A stretch of 64,000 nt of DNA. It comes from Microglena sp. YARC. Taxonomy: Eukaryota; Chlorophyta; Chlorophyceae; Chlamydomonadales; Chlamydomonadaceae. Position numbers and translations under genes: made by a program. Of the stretch, positions 18,801 through 26,925 are shown in pieces. Below the pieces are notes generated by a model. The model ran no database searches, was not told the origin of the DNA, and worked only from the letters and a program-made list of their open reading frames with translations. The stretch's first letter is position 1. Every line of letters begins with the position of its first letter. The stretch lies in assembly GCA_022414725.1 (NCBI GenBank), contig CM039467.1:12716948-12780947 (forward strand). The letters are read 5' to 3'.

Positions 18801-19286
18801 GAGGAGATACATTCTTCTTCTATTCCCTTGCCCCCGCTTCTGTTGCCCGAGGAGATACATTCTTCGTCTATTCCTTTGCCCCCGCTTCTGTCGCCCGCGG
18901 AGGTAAATTCTTCTTCTATTCCCTTGCCCCCGCTTCTGTCGCCCGAGGAGATACATTCTTCTTCTATTCCTTTGCCCCCGCTTCTGTCGCCCGAGGAGAT
19001 ACATTCTTCGTCTATTCCTTTGCCCCCGCTTCTGTCGCCCGAGGAGGTACATTCTTCTTCTATTCCCTTGCCCCCGCTTCTGTCGCCCGAGGAGATACAT
19101 TCTTCTTCTATTCCCTTGCCCCCGCTTCTCTCACCCGAGGAGGTACATTCTTCTTCTATTCCTTTGCCCCCGCTGCTCTCGCCAGAGATACCGTCAAAAC
19201 AGTTTGTTATTCTTGGATCCTCCATCCGGGCGTTCCCAAAAAAGTTCCTGATCCCGGGGACGTCATCGCGTCCTCATTCAAAGTAG
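15822..19286 (+). CDS. Very long Pro-rich tandem-repeat protein, start unclear
   Basis: About 1150 codons stay open, yet the frame begins without an ATG: the first in-frame Met is about 490 codons in. The most likely reading is the 3' part of the upstream membrane-protein gene after a frameshift. Three repeat zones follow each other: Asn/His/Val-rich units (16000-16790), a 40-residue unit with LLVPQEQLLDEVAALAFPSA (17756-18530), and a 16-residue unit SSSIPLPPLLSPEEIH (18622-19190). The AALAFPS motif recurs through the first two zones. Such extended, charged-proline repeats suit a virion fibril or scaffold; no catalytic domain is visible. Confidence 0.6.
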   Translation: MFEEEFPVRINIKNKTNADERSKLQSRRTTIQSGGGGGGKNDDDGTHSASSTRLEFPQTTVDNDHAVVAAIALPHTPPPTLLTLEGDNHVVVTAIAFPNAPIPPLLSHAFPHGLQQTGDNNHAVVAAIAFPHAPMEVGGNNATTPPEFQTTGDNDAFTHTLQQTGDNNHAGVAATIFPHVPVEVTIALPHIPTPPLLSPGDNNSFPHSLQQTGDNHAVVAAIAFPHVPVEVTIALPHIPTPSLLSPGDNDAFTHTLQQTGDNNDAVVAATTFPHVPVEVTIALPHIPTPPLLSPGDNNSFPHALQQTGDNHAVVAATAFPQSTPHSSSQHYPQPLYTNPTYYHPPHTQPQCITHPYQPPCHPPPCQPLCHPPPCQPLCHPPPCQPLCHPPHYSHNNPQSEFVQHSSYTPAQTRKASDREVAALTFPNDSPYQSQIHYEQPSFHGNNPEVPQSPQPIPIPPLLVPKHLLVDVAALAFPSASEVLQSSQSMLQPPVHTPPQPLVPEQLLDDVAALAFPSASEVLQSSQSMSQHHYQLPVHTPPQLFVPEHLVDDVAVLAFSDAPQSLLSIQRTHNQHIPTPPLLLPEQLLVNVAALAFPSASETLQSLQSMSQHDDQPHPEFDEGQSPQTPEKTPEHNNIPTPPLLVPPEQLLDEVAALAFPSAPQSLPPIPQTYDQPPIPTPPLLVPQEQLLDKVEALAFPSAPQSLPPIPQTYDQPPIPTPPLLVPQEQLLDEVAALAFPSAPQSLPPIPQTYDQPPIPTPPLLVPQEQLLDKVEALAFPSAPQSLPPIPQTYDQPPIPTPPLLVPPEQLLDEVAALAFPSAPQSLPPIPQTYNQPPIPTPPLLVPQEQLLDEVAALAFPSAPQSLPHIPQTYDQPPIPTPPLLVPPEQLLDEVAALAFPSDDDVRHVQPPIPTPPLIAPDQSSNEIAALAFLSSTIPLPPLLSPEEIHSSSIPLPPLLSPEEIHSSSIPLPPLLSPEEVHSSSIPLPPLLSPEEIHSSSIPLPPLLLPEEIHSSSIPLPPLLSPAEVNSSSIPLPPLLSPEEIHSSSIPLPPLLSPEEIHSSSIPLPPLLSPEEVHSSSIPLPPLLSPEEIHSSSIPLPPLLSPEEVHSSSIPLPPLLSPEIPSKQFVILGSSIRAFPKKFLIPGTSSRPHSK
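16020..16790. repeat. Degenerate repeat zone A of the Pro-rich frame
   Basis: Units containing CAACAAACAGGTGACAA and GCGGTGGTAGCTGCTA recur six to eight times with variable spacing, encoding LQQTGDNNHAVVAAIAFPH-like blocks. Block duplication is visible: the stretch with PHIPTPPLLSPGDNN recurs three times. Confidence 0.8.
17756..18530. repeat. 120-bp tandem repeat (zone B)
   Basis: Six nearly identical 120-bp units, each encoding 40 residues with IPTPPLLVPQEQLLDEV and ALAFPSAPQSLPPIPQTYDQ. Differences alternate (DEVAA versus DKVEA), showing that pairs of units were duplicated together. Older diverged copies precede it from about 17200. Confidence 0.92.
18622..19190. repeat. 48-bp tandem repeat (zone C)
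   Basis: About twelve copies of a 48-bp unit encode SSSIPLPPLLSPEEIH or the EEVH variant. The minus strand is open as Gly/Lys/Cys repeats, which is a shadow. Confidence 0.92.
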
Positions 19287-19304
19287 TTTGTCATTCCGGG
19301 CGTA

Positions 19305-19769
19305 ATGCAAGCCGATATCTTTCATGCTTCTTCCGGTGCACGTGGATTGTATACTCAACCGCATAGACACAAAAACCAACAAGAAAAACAACAACAGTAT
19401 CCTCCTGTCAACCTCCCGAGATCTCGGTCCACTCCATCGGTTTACGATCTGATCCATCAGTGCAGGTCTCCTTTATGGGCGTTCGGTATCATTATCTCGT
19501 CTATCATCGCTATTATCAAGCTTACGCTAACCGATGCGTATCTAGCTGAGGGGTATGCGGGCGAAGAAAGAAGTAGTGTCTCCTCCGATGACGCATGCAC
19601 TAGAGAACTAGCTGTTGCGTATATTGACGCTTCCAACGGAAAGGTGAGGGAAGCAATTTCTCGCGCACACAAGTGCCTTTCGCATAAGTATGTGCGCGCA
19701 ATGGATATCAAGGTTGCAGCTGCATGTGCATTCTTATTGGGAATGTCTGCATTCAGACGCCGAAAATAA
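19305..19769 (+). CDS. Small membrane protein, unknown function
   Basis: 154 residues; residues 1-45 are polar, residues about 57-72 (LWAFGIIISSIIAIIKL) and 137-150 are hydrophobic, flanking a helical, charged middle. It begins 18 bases after the Pro-rich frame, same strand. No family recognised. Confidence 0.5.
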   Translation: MQADIFHASSGARGLYTQPHRHKNQQEKQQQYPPVNLPRSRSTPSVYDLIHQCRSPLWAFGIIISSIIAIIKLTLTDAYLAEGYAGEERSSVSSDDACTRELAVAYIDASNGKVREAISRAHKCLSHKYVRAMDIKVAAACAFLLGMSAFRRRK

Positions 19770-19824
19770 TTTGGTAGCAATGACAGGGAGAGGAGAGGAG
19801 TCCTAGGACACACCTACGAGTCGA

Positions 19825-20523
19825 ATGTCATCATCAAACCATCAGACGACCATCATCTCAATATCAACGCCTCAGAACGCTCCGCCGCCACACGTACCCC
19901 AGAATAATAAACCTCCACCACCACCGCCACCGAAGACTCAGCTCATCACGCCTGCATCCACTAGGTATACATCATGGGCAAAGGGCATCCACGCGTTCGG
20001 AGACCTTGCTCTTCCGATGGTCGCCTTCTACATGCTGGTGCTGTGTAACTTCATGGGTGAAATCTTGGGATGCAACCTTCAGAAGATCATGAGGACAAGC
20101 GCAATTGCTAAACATTTGGTGGGCATCGTGCTTCTCTTGTCACTTATTACATTTGCAGACGAGTCAAACAAGAACTCGCTAGGATCAAAGTTGCTAATAA
20201 CATTCGCCATCTATTTGTGGTTTTTCATCACGACTAAGTGCCCCGCCCCTATCATGTTCATCGTGCTTATCATTCTCCTATTGACATACATGATCGGCAA
20301 GAACTCGATGCACTACCCTGAATACGTGGAACACTGGGGAGTCGCGCGGATATCTCAGACTATCCTCTCCATGCTTGCACTGACCCTCAGTACGGTAGGT
20401 TTCGTCATATACGTGATGCAAAAGTGGCGCAAGCACGGATCAGTATCGTTTTCGATGTACACGCTCCTTACGGACACCATGAATTGTGAACACCACCACA
20501 ATCGTCAACAATTGCGATATTGA
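19825..20523 (+). CDS. Multi-pass membrane protein
   Basis: 232 residues with a Pro-rich N-terminus (PPPPPPPKTQ) and about five hydrophobic segments, including LALPMVAFYMLVLCNFMG, HLVGIVLLLSLITF, LLITFAIYLWFFITT, PIMFIVLIILLLTYMIG and TILSMLALTLSTVGFVIY. A Cys/His-rich tail overlaps the convergent MIF4G gene by 19 bases. Likely a viral membrane component; no family recognised. Confidence 0.6.
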   Translation: MSSSNHQTTIISISTPQNAPPPHVPQNNKPPPPPPPKTQLITPASTRYTSWAKGIHAFGDLALPMVAFYMLVLCNFMGEILGCNLQKIMRTSAIAKHLVGIVLLLSLITFADESNKNSLGSKLLITFAIYLWFFITTKCPAPIMFIVLIILLLTYMIGKNSMHYPEYVEHWGVARISQTILSMLALTLSTVGFVIYVMQKWRKHGSVSFSMYTLLTDTMNCEHHHNRQQLRY

Positions 20524-21692
20524 TGATGATAATCGACGACCGTGTCCCGCAAACCCATCAGCTTGAACCGTATCTTAAGCGTCACATGCGGTCTCCCGCA
20601 AAAACTCTCGACGAGACCTTCCAGAACCTCACATTTCTGCTTTCCAAGCGAGTCTCCATCTTGAGAATTCTTGCATGCGAAATGAGACGCAAAGTCCGCA
20701 ATGAGATCTATAGCCACCTCCGCACGCCGCCCAGGTATGCTTGATTCAAAGATGCCAACAATCTCAGACAGGTATGCGAGACGGGACGTAGAGACGAGGT
20801 TAAGTCTAAGTAAGTGCAGGGTAGTCAAGTTGCGACCCACCGCGACGTGGATGCGCTTTGTCGTGACGCAAAAAGCGTCATACTGGTCTACCACGCTAGG
20901 CAGGTCGTACTCGTCTGCTTGGAAGGAAGCAATAGAATCAGATACAAATGAATCCAGAACAGGCTGCATGATGATGACTCCAATTCGAGAGATGAGAAAC
21001 CGGATTAGATTCGAGTACATGGGAATGAACCCATGGTCTTGGTAGCATTTCGCAAGGATATCCTGCATTAACACCACATACGTATCTTCTGCTTCTTCAC
21101 GAGACGAGTTGTTGCCATTTACTTGAGATGATGCATCGACTGCGTCTCTCATACAAATTCCATTTTTTGCCGATACTTTGTCGAAGTTCGCTTCTGTAAG
21201 CTTGTTCAATTGAGACATCAAGTACTTGAGGAATAGTCGTCTTGCCGAGTTCGATGATGATGTACCGTCGCCACCGAAAAGAGGAACACGATGATGATGC
21301 CGAACGATGGAATTGGACGGTGGCGCCGCATGATGCAATGATGATGATGATGATGCCCAACGATCAAACGATGATGCCCTGTCGACCCGGTTGTTGCTGT
21401 TGCTGTTGCTGTTGGTAACCGCGTACCGGGATAACCCTCCTCCTCCTCCTCTACCACGAGGAACCGACAAACGTATTCCATGTCCGTGACCACGAGTAGT
21501 AGTATGCTGTCCATGTCCGGATCGCTGCATGGCTATAGTGGCGGCGGTCGTCACACTCGCTACCTTGGCAAGTTGCTCTGCATATTTCTCGCGTATGGCG
21601 GCGATGAGAGTGATATACCCTTTCTCGTCCTTCATACGGGCGAATTGCTCGGGTGTGACGGAAGGCGATGCCGTCGGCGATGTACAAGACAT
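20505..21692 (-). CDS. MIF4G-domain (eIF4G-like) protein
   Basis: 395 residues from ATG 21692; the upstream extension uses a TTG. The segment FLKYLMSQLNKLTEANFDKV, followed by DTYVVLMQDILAKCYQDHGF and YSNLIRFLISRIG, matches the first helices of the MIF4G fold of eIF4G (about residues 165-290). The C-terminal 100 residues are helical and compatible with the rest of the HEAT-like array. The first 150 residues are low complexity. MIF4G proteins are known in mimiviruses and relatives, where they are thought to steer host translation initiation. The gene appears intact. Confidence 0.68.
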   Translation of the reverse strand: MSCTSPTASPSVTPEQFARMKDEKGYITLIAAIREKYAEQLAKVASVTTAATIAMQRSGHGQHTTTRGHGHGIRLSVPRGRGGGGGLSRYAVTNSNSNSNNRVDRASSFDRWASSSSSLHHAAPPSNSIVRHHHRVPLFGGDGTSSSNSARRLFLKYLMSQLNKLTEANFDKVSAKNGICMRDAVDASSQVNGNNSSREEAEDTYVVLMQDILAKCYQDHGFIPMYSNLIRFLISRIGVIIMQPVLDSFVSDSIASFQADEYDLPSVVDQYDAFCVTTKRIHVAVGRNLTTLHLLRLNLVSTSRLAYLSEIVGIFESSIPGRRAEVAIDLIADFASHFACKNSQDGDSLGKQKCEVLEGLVESFCGRPHVTLKIRFKLMGLRDTVVDYHHQYRNC

Positions 21693-21886
21693 GTCAGGAT
21701 GAGTGAGGGGGGGGTCCCCGCACCCGTGCGACCGGTCCAATCACCGTCCGTGCGCAAAAACACCCGTCTGTAAAAACGTCAAGTAATGGATTCAATGGAT
21801 TCACAATGGTTGTTTGTAGGAACATATTTATACTTCTGAAGAGTCGAAACACATTTATACTCTGTTTTGAGACCACCACAACGTAT

Positions 21887-22372
21887 TTACTTGTTGCCGT
21901 GCACGACCATCACCTTGAAGAATATGACAATGTTGAAGACCAGACTTGCGATTGCGAGAAGTATCAACAACGCTGCGACGACGAGCGTTGCAGCGATGTA
22001 TGGCATAAGCTGCTCACGAACAAGGAGGACGTCCCTTATTTTATTGCTATTGCTCGCGAGCGTGAGCAAAGCCTCTTCGGAGGCGAGGCAGTTCAACAGC
22101 TGCGTCAAAATGTTACGCATGACACCATTTATAGCGGTCTTGTAAAACCCACCAGCTACACAACTCGAATTGGTATGGGTACTGTTACTGTTGGTGGTGG
22201 TGGTACTGCTATGGGTGTTACTACTGTTATGGGTAGTACTGTTATGGGTACCGGCATCATTATTCGGAATTGGGTTGCTGCTATCATGGGTTGATGTTTC
22301 TTCTGCTTGCGACGAAGGTTTATCGTGAGGCATACAGCTTACAGCTTGTTTTTGTGCATGTGCAGCACACAT
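21887..22372 (-). CDS. Membrane protein with C-terminal anchor
   Basis: 161 residues; the N-terminal half is Ser/Asn/Thr-rich, the middle helical, and the end hydrophobic (YIAATLVVAALLILLAIASL then FNIVIFFKVMVV). Alternative start at 22333. An AT-rich leader with TACAATATACTT lies upstream. Family not recognised. Confidence 0.5.
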   Translation of the reverse strand: MCAAHAQKQAVSCMPHDKPSSQAEETSTHDSSNPIPNNDAGTHNSTTHNSSNTHSSTTTTNSNSTHTNSSCVAGGFYKTAINGVMRNILTQLLNCLASEEALLTLASNSNKIRDVLLVREQLMPYIAATLVVAALLILLAIASLVFNIVIFFKVMVVHGNK

Positions 22373-22484
22373 ACAATATACTTACACTTAAGGGTACATA
22401 TAAATGAAACGTCTGTGTACGGTCTGTGTGACAAAAAAAACAAGTTTAAACCGATTGTAATACATTGTATTATTTTTGGACACC

Positions 22485-23611
22485 ATGAAAAAGAGTAATA
22501 ACGCACCAGCTGCAACAACTTCGACAAGCGGATTCTTGCGTTGCGATCTTTTGGTCGCGCTGAAACACGCAATTTCTTCTATCGCAAAAGAAGAAGAAGA
22601 TCCTTCTTCTTCGAGCGATCCTTGTAACAACTACAGTAATAATAATGGTGCAGAAGATATCGGGGACTCTGCAGTGGTGGAGTACGCATGCTCTCTCGTC
22701 GCGGAACTCGCAACATCAGGAGGACCTCTGGAGGTCGCAGCCACCATCCTGGATGCGTATGCAGAGTCCAGGATTGTGAACGGCAACAAGTGGACCGTCA
22801 GCGCTATAGACGACGTCGTCACCGACCTCAACGTGTTCTGCTGTTCAGGAAGAAGCATGAGGGGGGGGCGTAGTAGTATAATAGATCGCAAGTCGGATGA
22901 CGACAACCCCATATTCTTGGTGATCGTTCGTCTGCTCTGCAGACTGACTCTGGTTGTGTGCCATGCCGCAAGAACTAATACCACATCATCTTCGAGACGC
23001 AGACACATCTTCTTCCAGGATGGAATTGTTCTGCCTTCCGACGTGAGGATCGGAGAAGGGGGGATGGTGCAGCTGGACCCACTACTCGCCAACACCGTAA
23101 CGCATAGCAGCAGCAACACCTATCGTGTGCAACGATCAGCGGTTGTGAATACGCTCCAAATGCTAATGAATACGGGGTGCACGGATGAGGCACGGGCTCT
23201 TATCATGCTCGTGATGTCGCGGAATGGCCGAACTGTCAAAGAGTACAACGCCATGCACAAATCGTTCCAGAGAAGAAAGAAGAATTGTTGTGGTGGTGGT
23301 GGTGGTGGTGAGCATGATGATGAGGAGGATCAGCATGATGATGAAAGCTCCTTAGAGCTTTCTCTTGAACATTCTTCTTCTTCGTGTGTTTTGTGGCGCC
23401 CGTTGGCGTTTGACGTCGTCGTCGATCCTCATCAAATACGCGATAAGGAGGGGGGGGGTCCTCGTCATCGTCATCGTCATCGTCCAGTCGTTCAGACGAT
23501 GTGTCATGGGCGCTCTGAAGGACCATCCACATGCACGTGTCCGACCCGGCAATGGAGGAGGTGCAGGAATTCGTCACTCGCCTGGCGAGTCTCTACACCT
23601 TCCAGGGATAA
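22485..23611 (+). CDS. Hypothetical protein, frame-damaged near its end
   Basis: The first 260 residues read as a helical globular protein with Ser/Asn-rich inserts, ending with SFQRRKKNCC and an acidic low-complexity stretch. At the poly-G run near 23449-23457 the best coding frame shifts: it continues as a Ser run, SRSDDVSWAL, an in-frame TGA at 23516-23518, then RTIHMHVSDPAMEEVQEFVT to a TAA at 23609. The unshifted frame instead runs to 23675 with an unlikely Arg/His/Cys composition. The ATG at 22485 is used because the longer frame begins with TTG. No family recognised. Confidence 0.5.
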
Positions 23612-23671
23612 ATTCGAGAACATTTTTGCGCATTTGCTTGAAAAAAATGTAAAAAAGGTAATTAAGAAAAA

Positions 23672-23944
23672 ATGATTATTATGCCTCTGCCAGCGCGTGT
23701 CATCTATGCGTCGGTGTTCTTCATACTGGCCATGATTCTCATATCCATTGTGAAACCCCGACCGCTATTTGATGCGAACGGATATATTGCTCCATTTGGT
23801 CTCGCGTCGTCAACACAGCAACATAACAGTAGTAACAACAGTCAAACAACAACAACAACGCCACTGTCTCTGGGTGTGGTAACTGCGGTGGTGGCAATCG
23901 GGAGCATGTTCATGTTCACGTTCATCGACCTCGTGTTCTCGTAG
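23672..23944 (+). CDS. Small two-pass membrane protein
   Basis: 90 residues with hydrophobic segments at about 10-28 (VFFILAMILISIV) and 68-88 (VVTAVVAIGSMFMFTFIDLV) separated by an Asn/Thr loop. An A-rich leader precedes the ATG. The 3' end overlaps the convergent Erv1-like gene by 23 bases. Confidence 0.55.
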   Translation: MIIMPLPARVIYASVFFILAMILISIVKPRPLFDANGYIAPFGLASSTQQHNSSNNSQTTTTTPLSLGVVTAVVAIGSMFMFTFIDLVFS

Positions 23945-24494
23945 TGACCGGGAACGGGAACCGGATTCTCCTCTGAGCTCTCGTGATGTTGTACACAAAA
24001 CAAAAAATGGTGGCGACTCCGACGCCGGTCAAGAAATCAAATATGGCCACCAACCAATGTTGACTGTCCCAGTAGTTGTCTGTCCTTGTCTTCTTCTTAT
24101 AATTATTATCGACGGCATCATGCACGAGATGGCGCAGCATCTCTGCGGATGAGGTCTGAATGGGTCTACCGGTGTTGCGGTTCACAAGGTTGTGTAGCGC
24201 GACCGTCCAATCGAACAGCCCATCCGGGGAAGAGAACCTCTTTTCATCGCTCCAGGCATCTCGAAGCTCGACGAGATGTCTATGGTAGTTCTCGCTGCAC
24301 ACGTGGCACGGGATCAGGTGTTCCAAGATCTGGTCGAAGAATGTTTTGTAGACCTGTCTCTCCTCGGGCGTGGGGTTCGCAGGGTACCCCAAGGCAACGT
24401 AGTGGATCGTTTTCCAGAAAGGTGGGCCCCATACACTGGGTGGAATGTTGTGTTCCTCGGGGGGGTCTCCACGACAACCACGAATGCCGGACAT
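23922..24494 (-). CDS. Erv1/Alr-type FAD thiol oxidase
   Basis: 190 residues from ATG 24494. The active site CHVC is at residues 63-66, preceded by WGPPFWKTIHYVALGYP and followed by WTVALHNLVNRNTGRP, the FAD/His-Asn signature of Erv1/Alr oxidases. A transmembrane segment at the C-terminus (WLVAIFDFLTGVGVATIF) anchors it. Viral Erv1-like enzymes make disulphides in virion proteins in the cytoplasm, a core Nucleocytoviricota function. Intact. Confidence 0.9.
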   Translation of the reverse strand: MSGIRGCRGDPPEEHNIPPSVWGPPFWKTIHYVALGYPANPTPEERQVYKTFFDQILEHLIPCHVCSENYHRHLVELRDAWSDEKRFSSPDGLFDWTVALHNLVNRNTGRPIQTSSAEMLRHLVHDAVDNNYKKKTRTDNYWDSQHWLVAIFDFLTGVGVATIFCFVYNITRAQRRIRFPFPVTTRTRGR

Positions 24495-24601
24495 ACGTGG
24501 ATATATATGTGACAATTATCTTAAATATATTTCATTTTATTTTTGAAAACAAGTGTACAACAAGAGTAAGAAGACAAGACACAAGAAGACGATAAGGAAA
24601 A

Positions 24602-25153
24602 ATGGACAAATCTAGCGTGATTATGTTGTCCCTTTCCAAACTGTTGCAGCTCATGCTGATATGGATATCCGTCTACATCGCCGAGAAGATGTTCCAGATG
24701 CAGTTCTTCAAGAAAATGTACCTAGAGGACACGCTCATCGAGGCAAACAAAAACCCACCGGACCTTCAATACCTCGTGATCATCGCGGTCATTATCAACG
24801 TCGTGCTGACGAGCTTCATGATCCTTCTCCTCTTCCTCTTCTCCAACTACGTGAGCAGTACCGAGAAAACCGGGAAATTTGTGAATGTGTTCAGCACGAC
24901 GCTTGTAACACTGCTCGTATACAACTATGCCTTATCAGTCCTTCTTTCCGCGACGGTAGGTATCATGGTAGCGTCGTCTGTGCAGCGAAACAGCAGTCTC
25001 CGCTACCGCGACGTGGGCATCCGCGGCATACGAGCCTTCGCATACATGTTCATGTTTATATTCATGATCGTCTCGGCCGTCCCGTACTACCGCATGCTCT
25101 TCCGCGCAGTGCTTTCCAAACCATCGAACCGGTTCATGGGTGCGCAGGTCTGA
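24602..25153 (+). CDS. Four-pass membrane protein
   Basis: 183 residues with four hydrophobic segments: VIMLSLSKLLQLMLIWISVY, YLVIIAVIINVVLTSFMILL, TLVTLLVYNYALSVLLSATV and IRAFAYMFMFIFMIVSAVPY. Charged residues are confined to loops. The ATG follows an AAGGAAAA leader. Neighbours include Erv1, so an inner-membrane virion protein is plausible but not shown. Confidence 0.65.
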   Translation: MDKSSVIMLSLSKLLQLMLIWISVYIAEKMFQMQFFKKMYLEDTLIEANKNPPDLQYLVIIAVIINVVLTSFMILLLFLFSNYVSSTEKTGKFVNVFSTTLVTLLVYNYALSVLLSATVGIMVASSVQRNSSLRYRDVGIRGIRAFAYMFMFIFMIVSAVPYYRMLFRAVLSKPSNRFMGAQV

Positions 25154-25195
25154 TGATGAATGATGCGTCCCGGATGCATGAATAAAAAAAACAAG

Positions 25196-25828
25196 ATGGA
25201 ACAAATGATGTCGTCGTCGCCTGAAGAAAGTTTTTTTGTTGTCGTGAGGAACGTTCTGTCGGCAGAGGAATGCGCAGCATACATCGAACAGGCGGATCAG
25301 AAGGGTTTCCAACGAGTAGGACCCACCGGCGCCGTGTTTGCGGACAAGCGTGCACTCGTAGTCATGAAGAGCGAGGAGCTGGCCGCTCGTCTGTGGGACA
25401 AGATCCGAGGGTCTCTTCCCTCTTCTAAGGTCCTTGACATGAACAACGCCTCTTTCTCCGGTCCGGTGAATGCCGTCAGCAATGGGCTATACACGCCGAC
25501 GCACGTCTCAGACTTCTGCCGCTTCTCGAGGTACGACCCAGGCGACGAGTTCCGCATTCACACAGACACGTGATTTGCGCGGGACGACCAAGAGACAGGG
25601 TTGTGCACGGTGCTTCTGTATCTGAACGGTGGAAATGACTTAGAGGGTGGCGAGACGGTTTTGTACGATGATCGAAACGATCCGAAGCCGATCACAACAG
25701 TCACTCCCGAGCCCGGGCTGGCGCTCGTGTTTTATCACATGGTGCCCCACGCTGGGCTGCAGGTCCGCTCAGGACACAAGTACATTGTGCGCACAGAAGT
25801 CATGTACAAGTGCGTTCGTCGAGTGTAA
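25196..25828 (+). CDS. Prolyl 4-hydroxylase-like 2OG-Fe(II) oxygenase, interrupted by in-frame TGA
   Basis: The frame has SFFVVVRNVLSAEECAAYIE at the N-terminus, the first metal pair RIHTDT (His-x-Asp) at 25559-25567, GGNDLEGGETVLYDD, then the second His in MVPHAGL and the 2-oxoglutarate-binding basic residue near YIVRTEVMYK. This is the P4H/2OG-oxygenase order. A TGA at 25571-25573 sits right after HTDT; the same frame then continues without a gap to TAA 25828. Relatives usually carry Gly or another residue at this place. The product hydroxylates proline in collagen-like or other proteins in known viral cases. Start choices are 25160, 25178 and 25196. Confidence 0.78.
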
Positions 25829-25850
25829 ACTCATCGACTCTCAGTCGTTT

Positions 25851-25875
25851 TCCCAGAATTATTTGAAAACAACTG
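25851..25875. repeat. Solo terminal repeat (family 1)
   Basis: TCCCAGAATTATTTGAAAAC followed by AACTG and TA differs at two positions from the right end of the element at 28293-28440. It stands about 30 bases before the ATG of the fibre-like gene at 25903, so it may be a promoter element, an insertion scar, or both. Confidence 0.5.
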
Positions 25876-25902
25876 TATGTAATCAATCCTCAGTAAAACA
25901 AC

Positions 25903-26597
25903 ATGTCTCTTGTGGCTAACAGTTCCCTATTGTTCTACCGCGGCGGGGGGGCCACCACCACCGCCATGCCCGCGGACCCTGCGGCATCCTACCACCTCCT
26001 CGTGGCGTCGCTGCCAAACCAACAGCAGCCCCCACCCCCCCATGCATACAACAACAAAAGAGACCCGCTCGTGGGCGCCATTGCGATAGGCACGATGCGG
26101 TTCGTGAGAGACTCCAACCTGGCAATCCAATCGCTCTCGTCGGGCGTCTCAATCGGCGCCTTCGGGACGCCCGACGTGGTCACGGTCGGGTCCAACAGCA
26201 TCACCGTGAACGGCAAGTTGTACGTGCGGGTGGCGTAGAGACCATCACCTCCGTCGAGCTGGTCGTCCAGGACAAGCTCATCAAGCTCGCGCACCCGCTG
26301 GACCCCTCCCCGACCGCACCCGCCTACTACTCAGATAACGACATCAGTGGCGCAGGTATCGTCATCGGTGCTGCTGGTGTTGCTGGTGCTGGCCATCATT
26401 CGGGGGAGGAGCGCTCTCTGCGCTGGATGCAGCAGTACACGGTGGCGTGTTCGCGGTGGCGTGTCGGCGGAGGCGGGTTGCATATCGAGCGAGGGTTCAG
26501 CAACAACAGCGTTACCGTCTCTTACGGGTTCCAGATAGACGACTGTGGAGACCTTGAGATCGTGAGGCACGTTTACGCAGCAGCATCAGCGAGCAGC

Positions 26598-26628
<31 letters not shown>

Positions 26629-26789
26629 TCAATGGGGAGCGTGGGGGGGGGTGCAGCAACGCATGTTTGCGATTGCGGCGGCGGCGGCGGCGGCGACGCA
26701 CCACCTTTCTTCCAACTACTACAACTACTACTACAACAACGACCCGGTGCCGGGTAGCGCGTCACTCTTTGGGTGAGAAAAAAGAATGA
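25903..26789 (+). CDS. Virion fibre/tail-like protein, frameshifted
   Basis: The first frame (to TAG 26236) has IAIGTMRFVRDSNLAIQSLS and a beta-rich segment ending NGKLYVRVA. The other frame continues directly with ETITSVELVVQDKLIKLAHP, then DNDISGAGIVIG, GGGGLHIERGF and VTVSYGFQIDDCGDLEIVRH. The SGAGI-x-x and VSYGFQI-x-x-x-x-LEI elements are a recurring layout in giant-virus structural proteins that resemble phage fibres. Asn and Arg runs close the frame. A one-base shift near 26236 separates the halves. Confidence 0.5.
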
Positions 26790-26925
26790 GAGAGTGGGAG
26801 AGCGAGAGACAACATCGGGTTTACACGGGTTTCAACACACCAAAGTGGGTATAAAGGGGATGTTGTTGTTCCCCAAATATATAACCAGTAACATTTACAA
26901 AGTAGTTTGCATCCTCCTCCTCTCA

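Noticed and set aside
18584..19225. 213-codon Gly/Lys/Cys frame on the minus strand
   Set aside because: Antisense shadow of the 48-bp repeat; no folded segment at either end.
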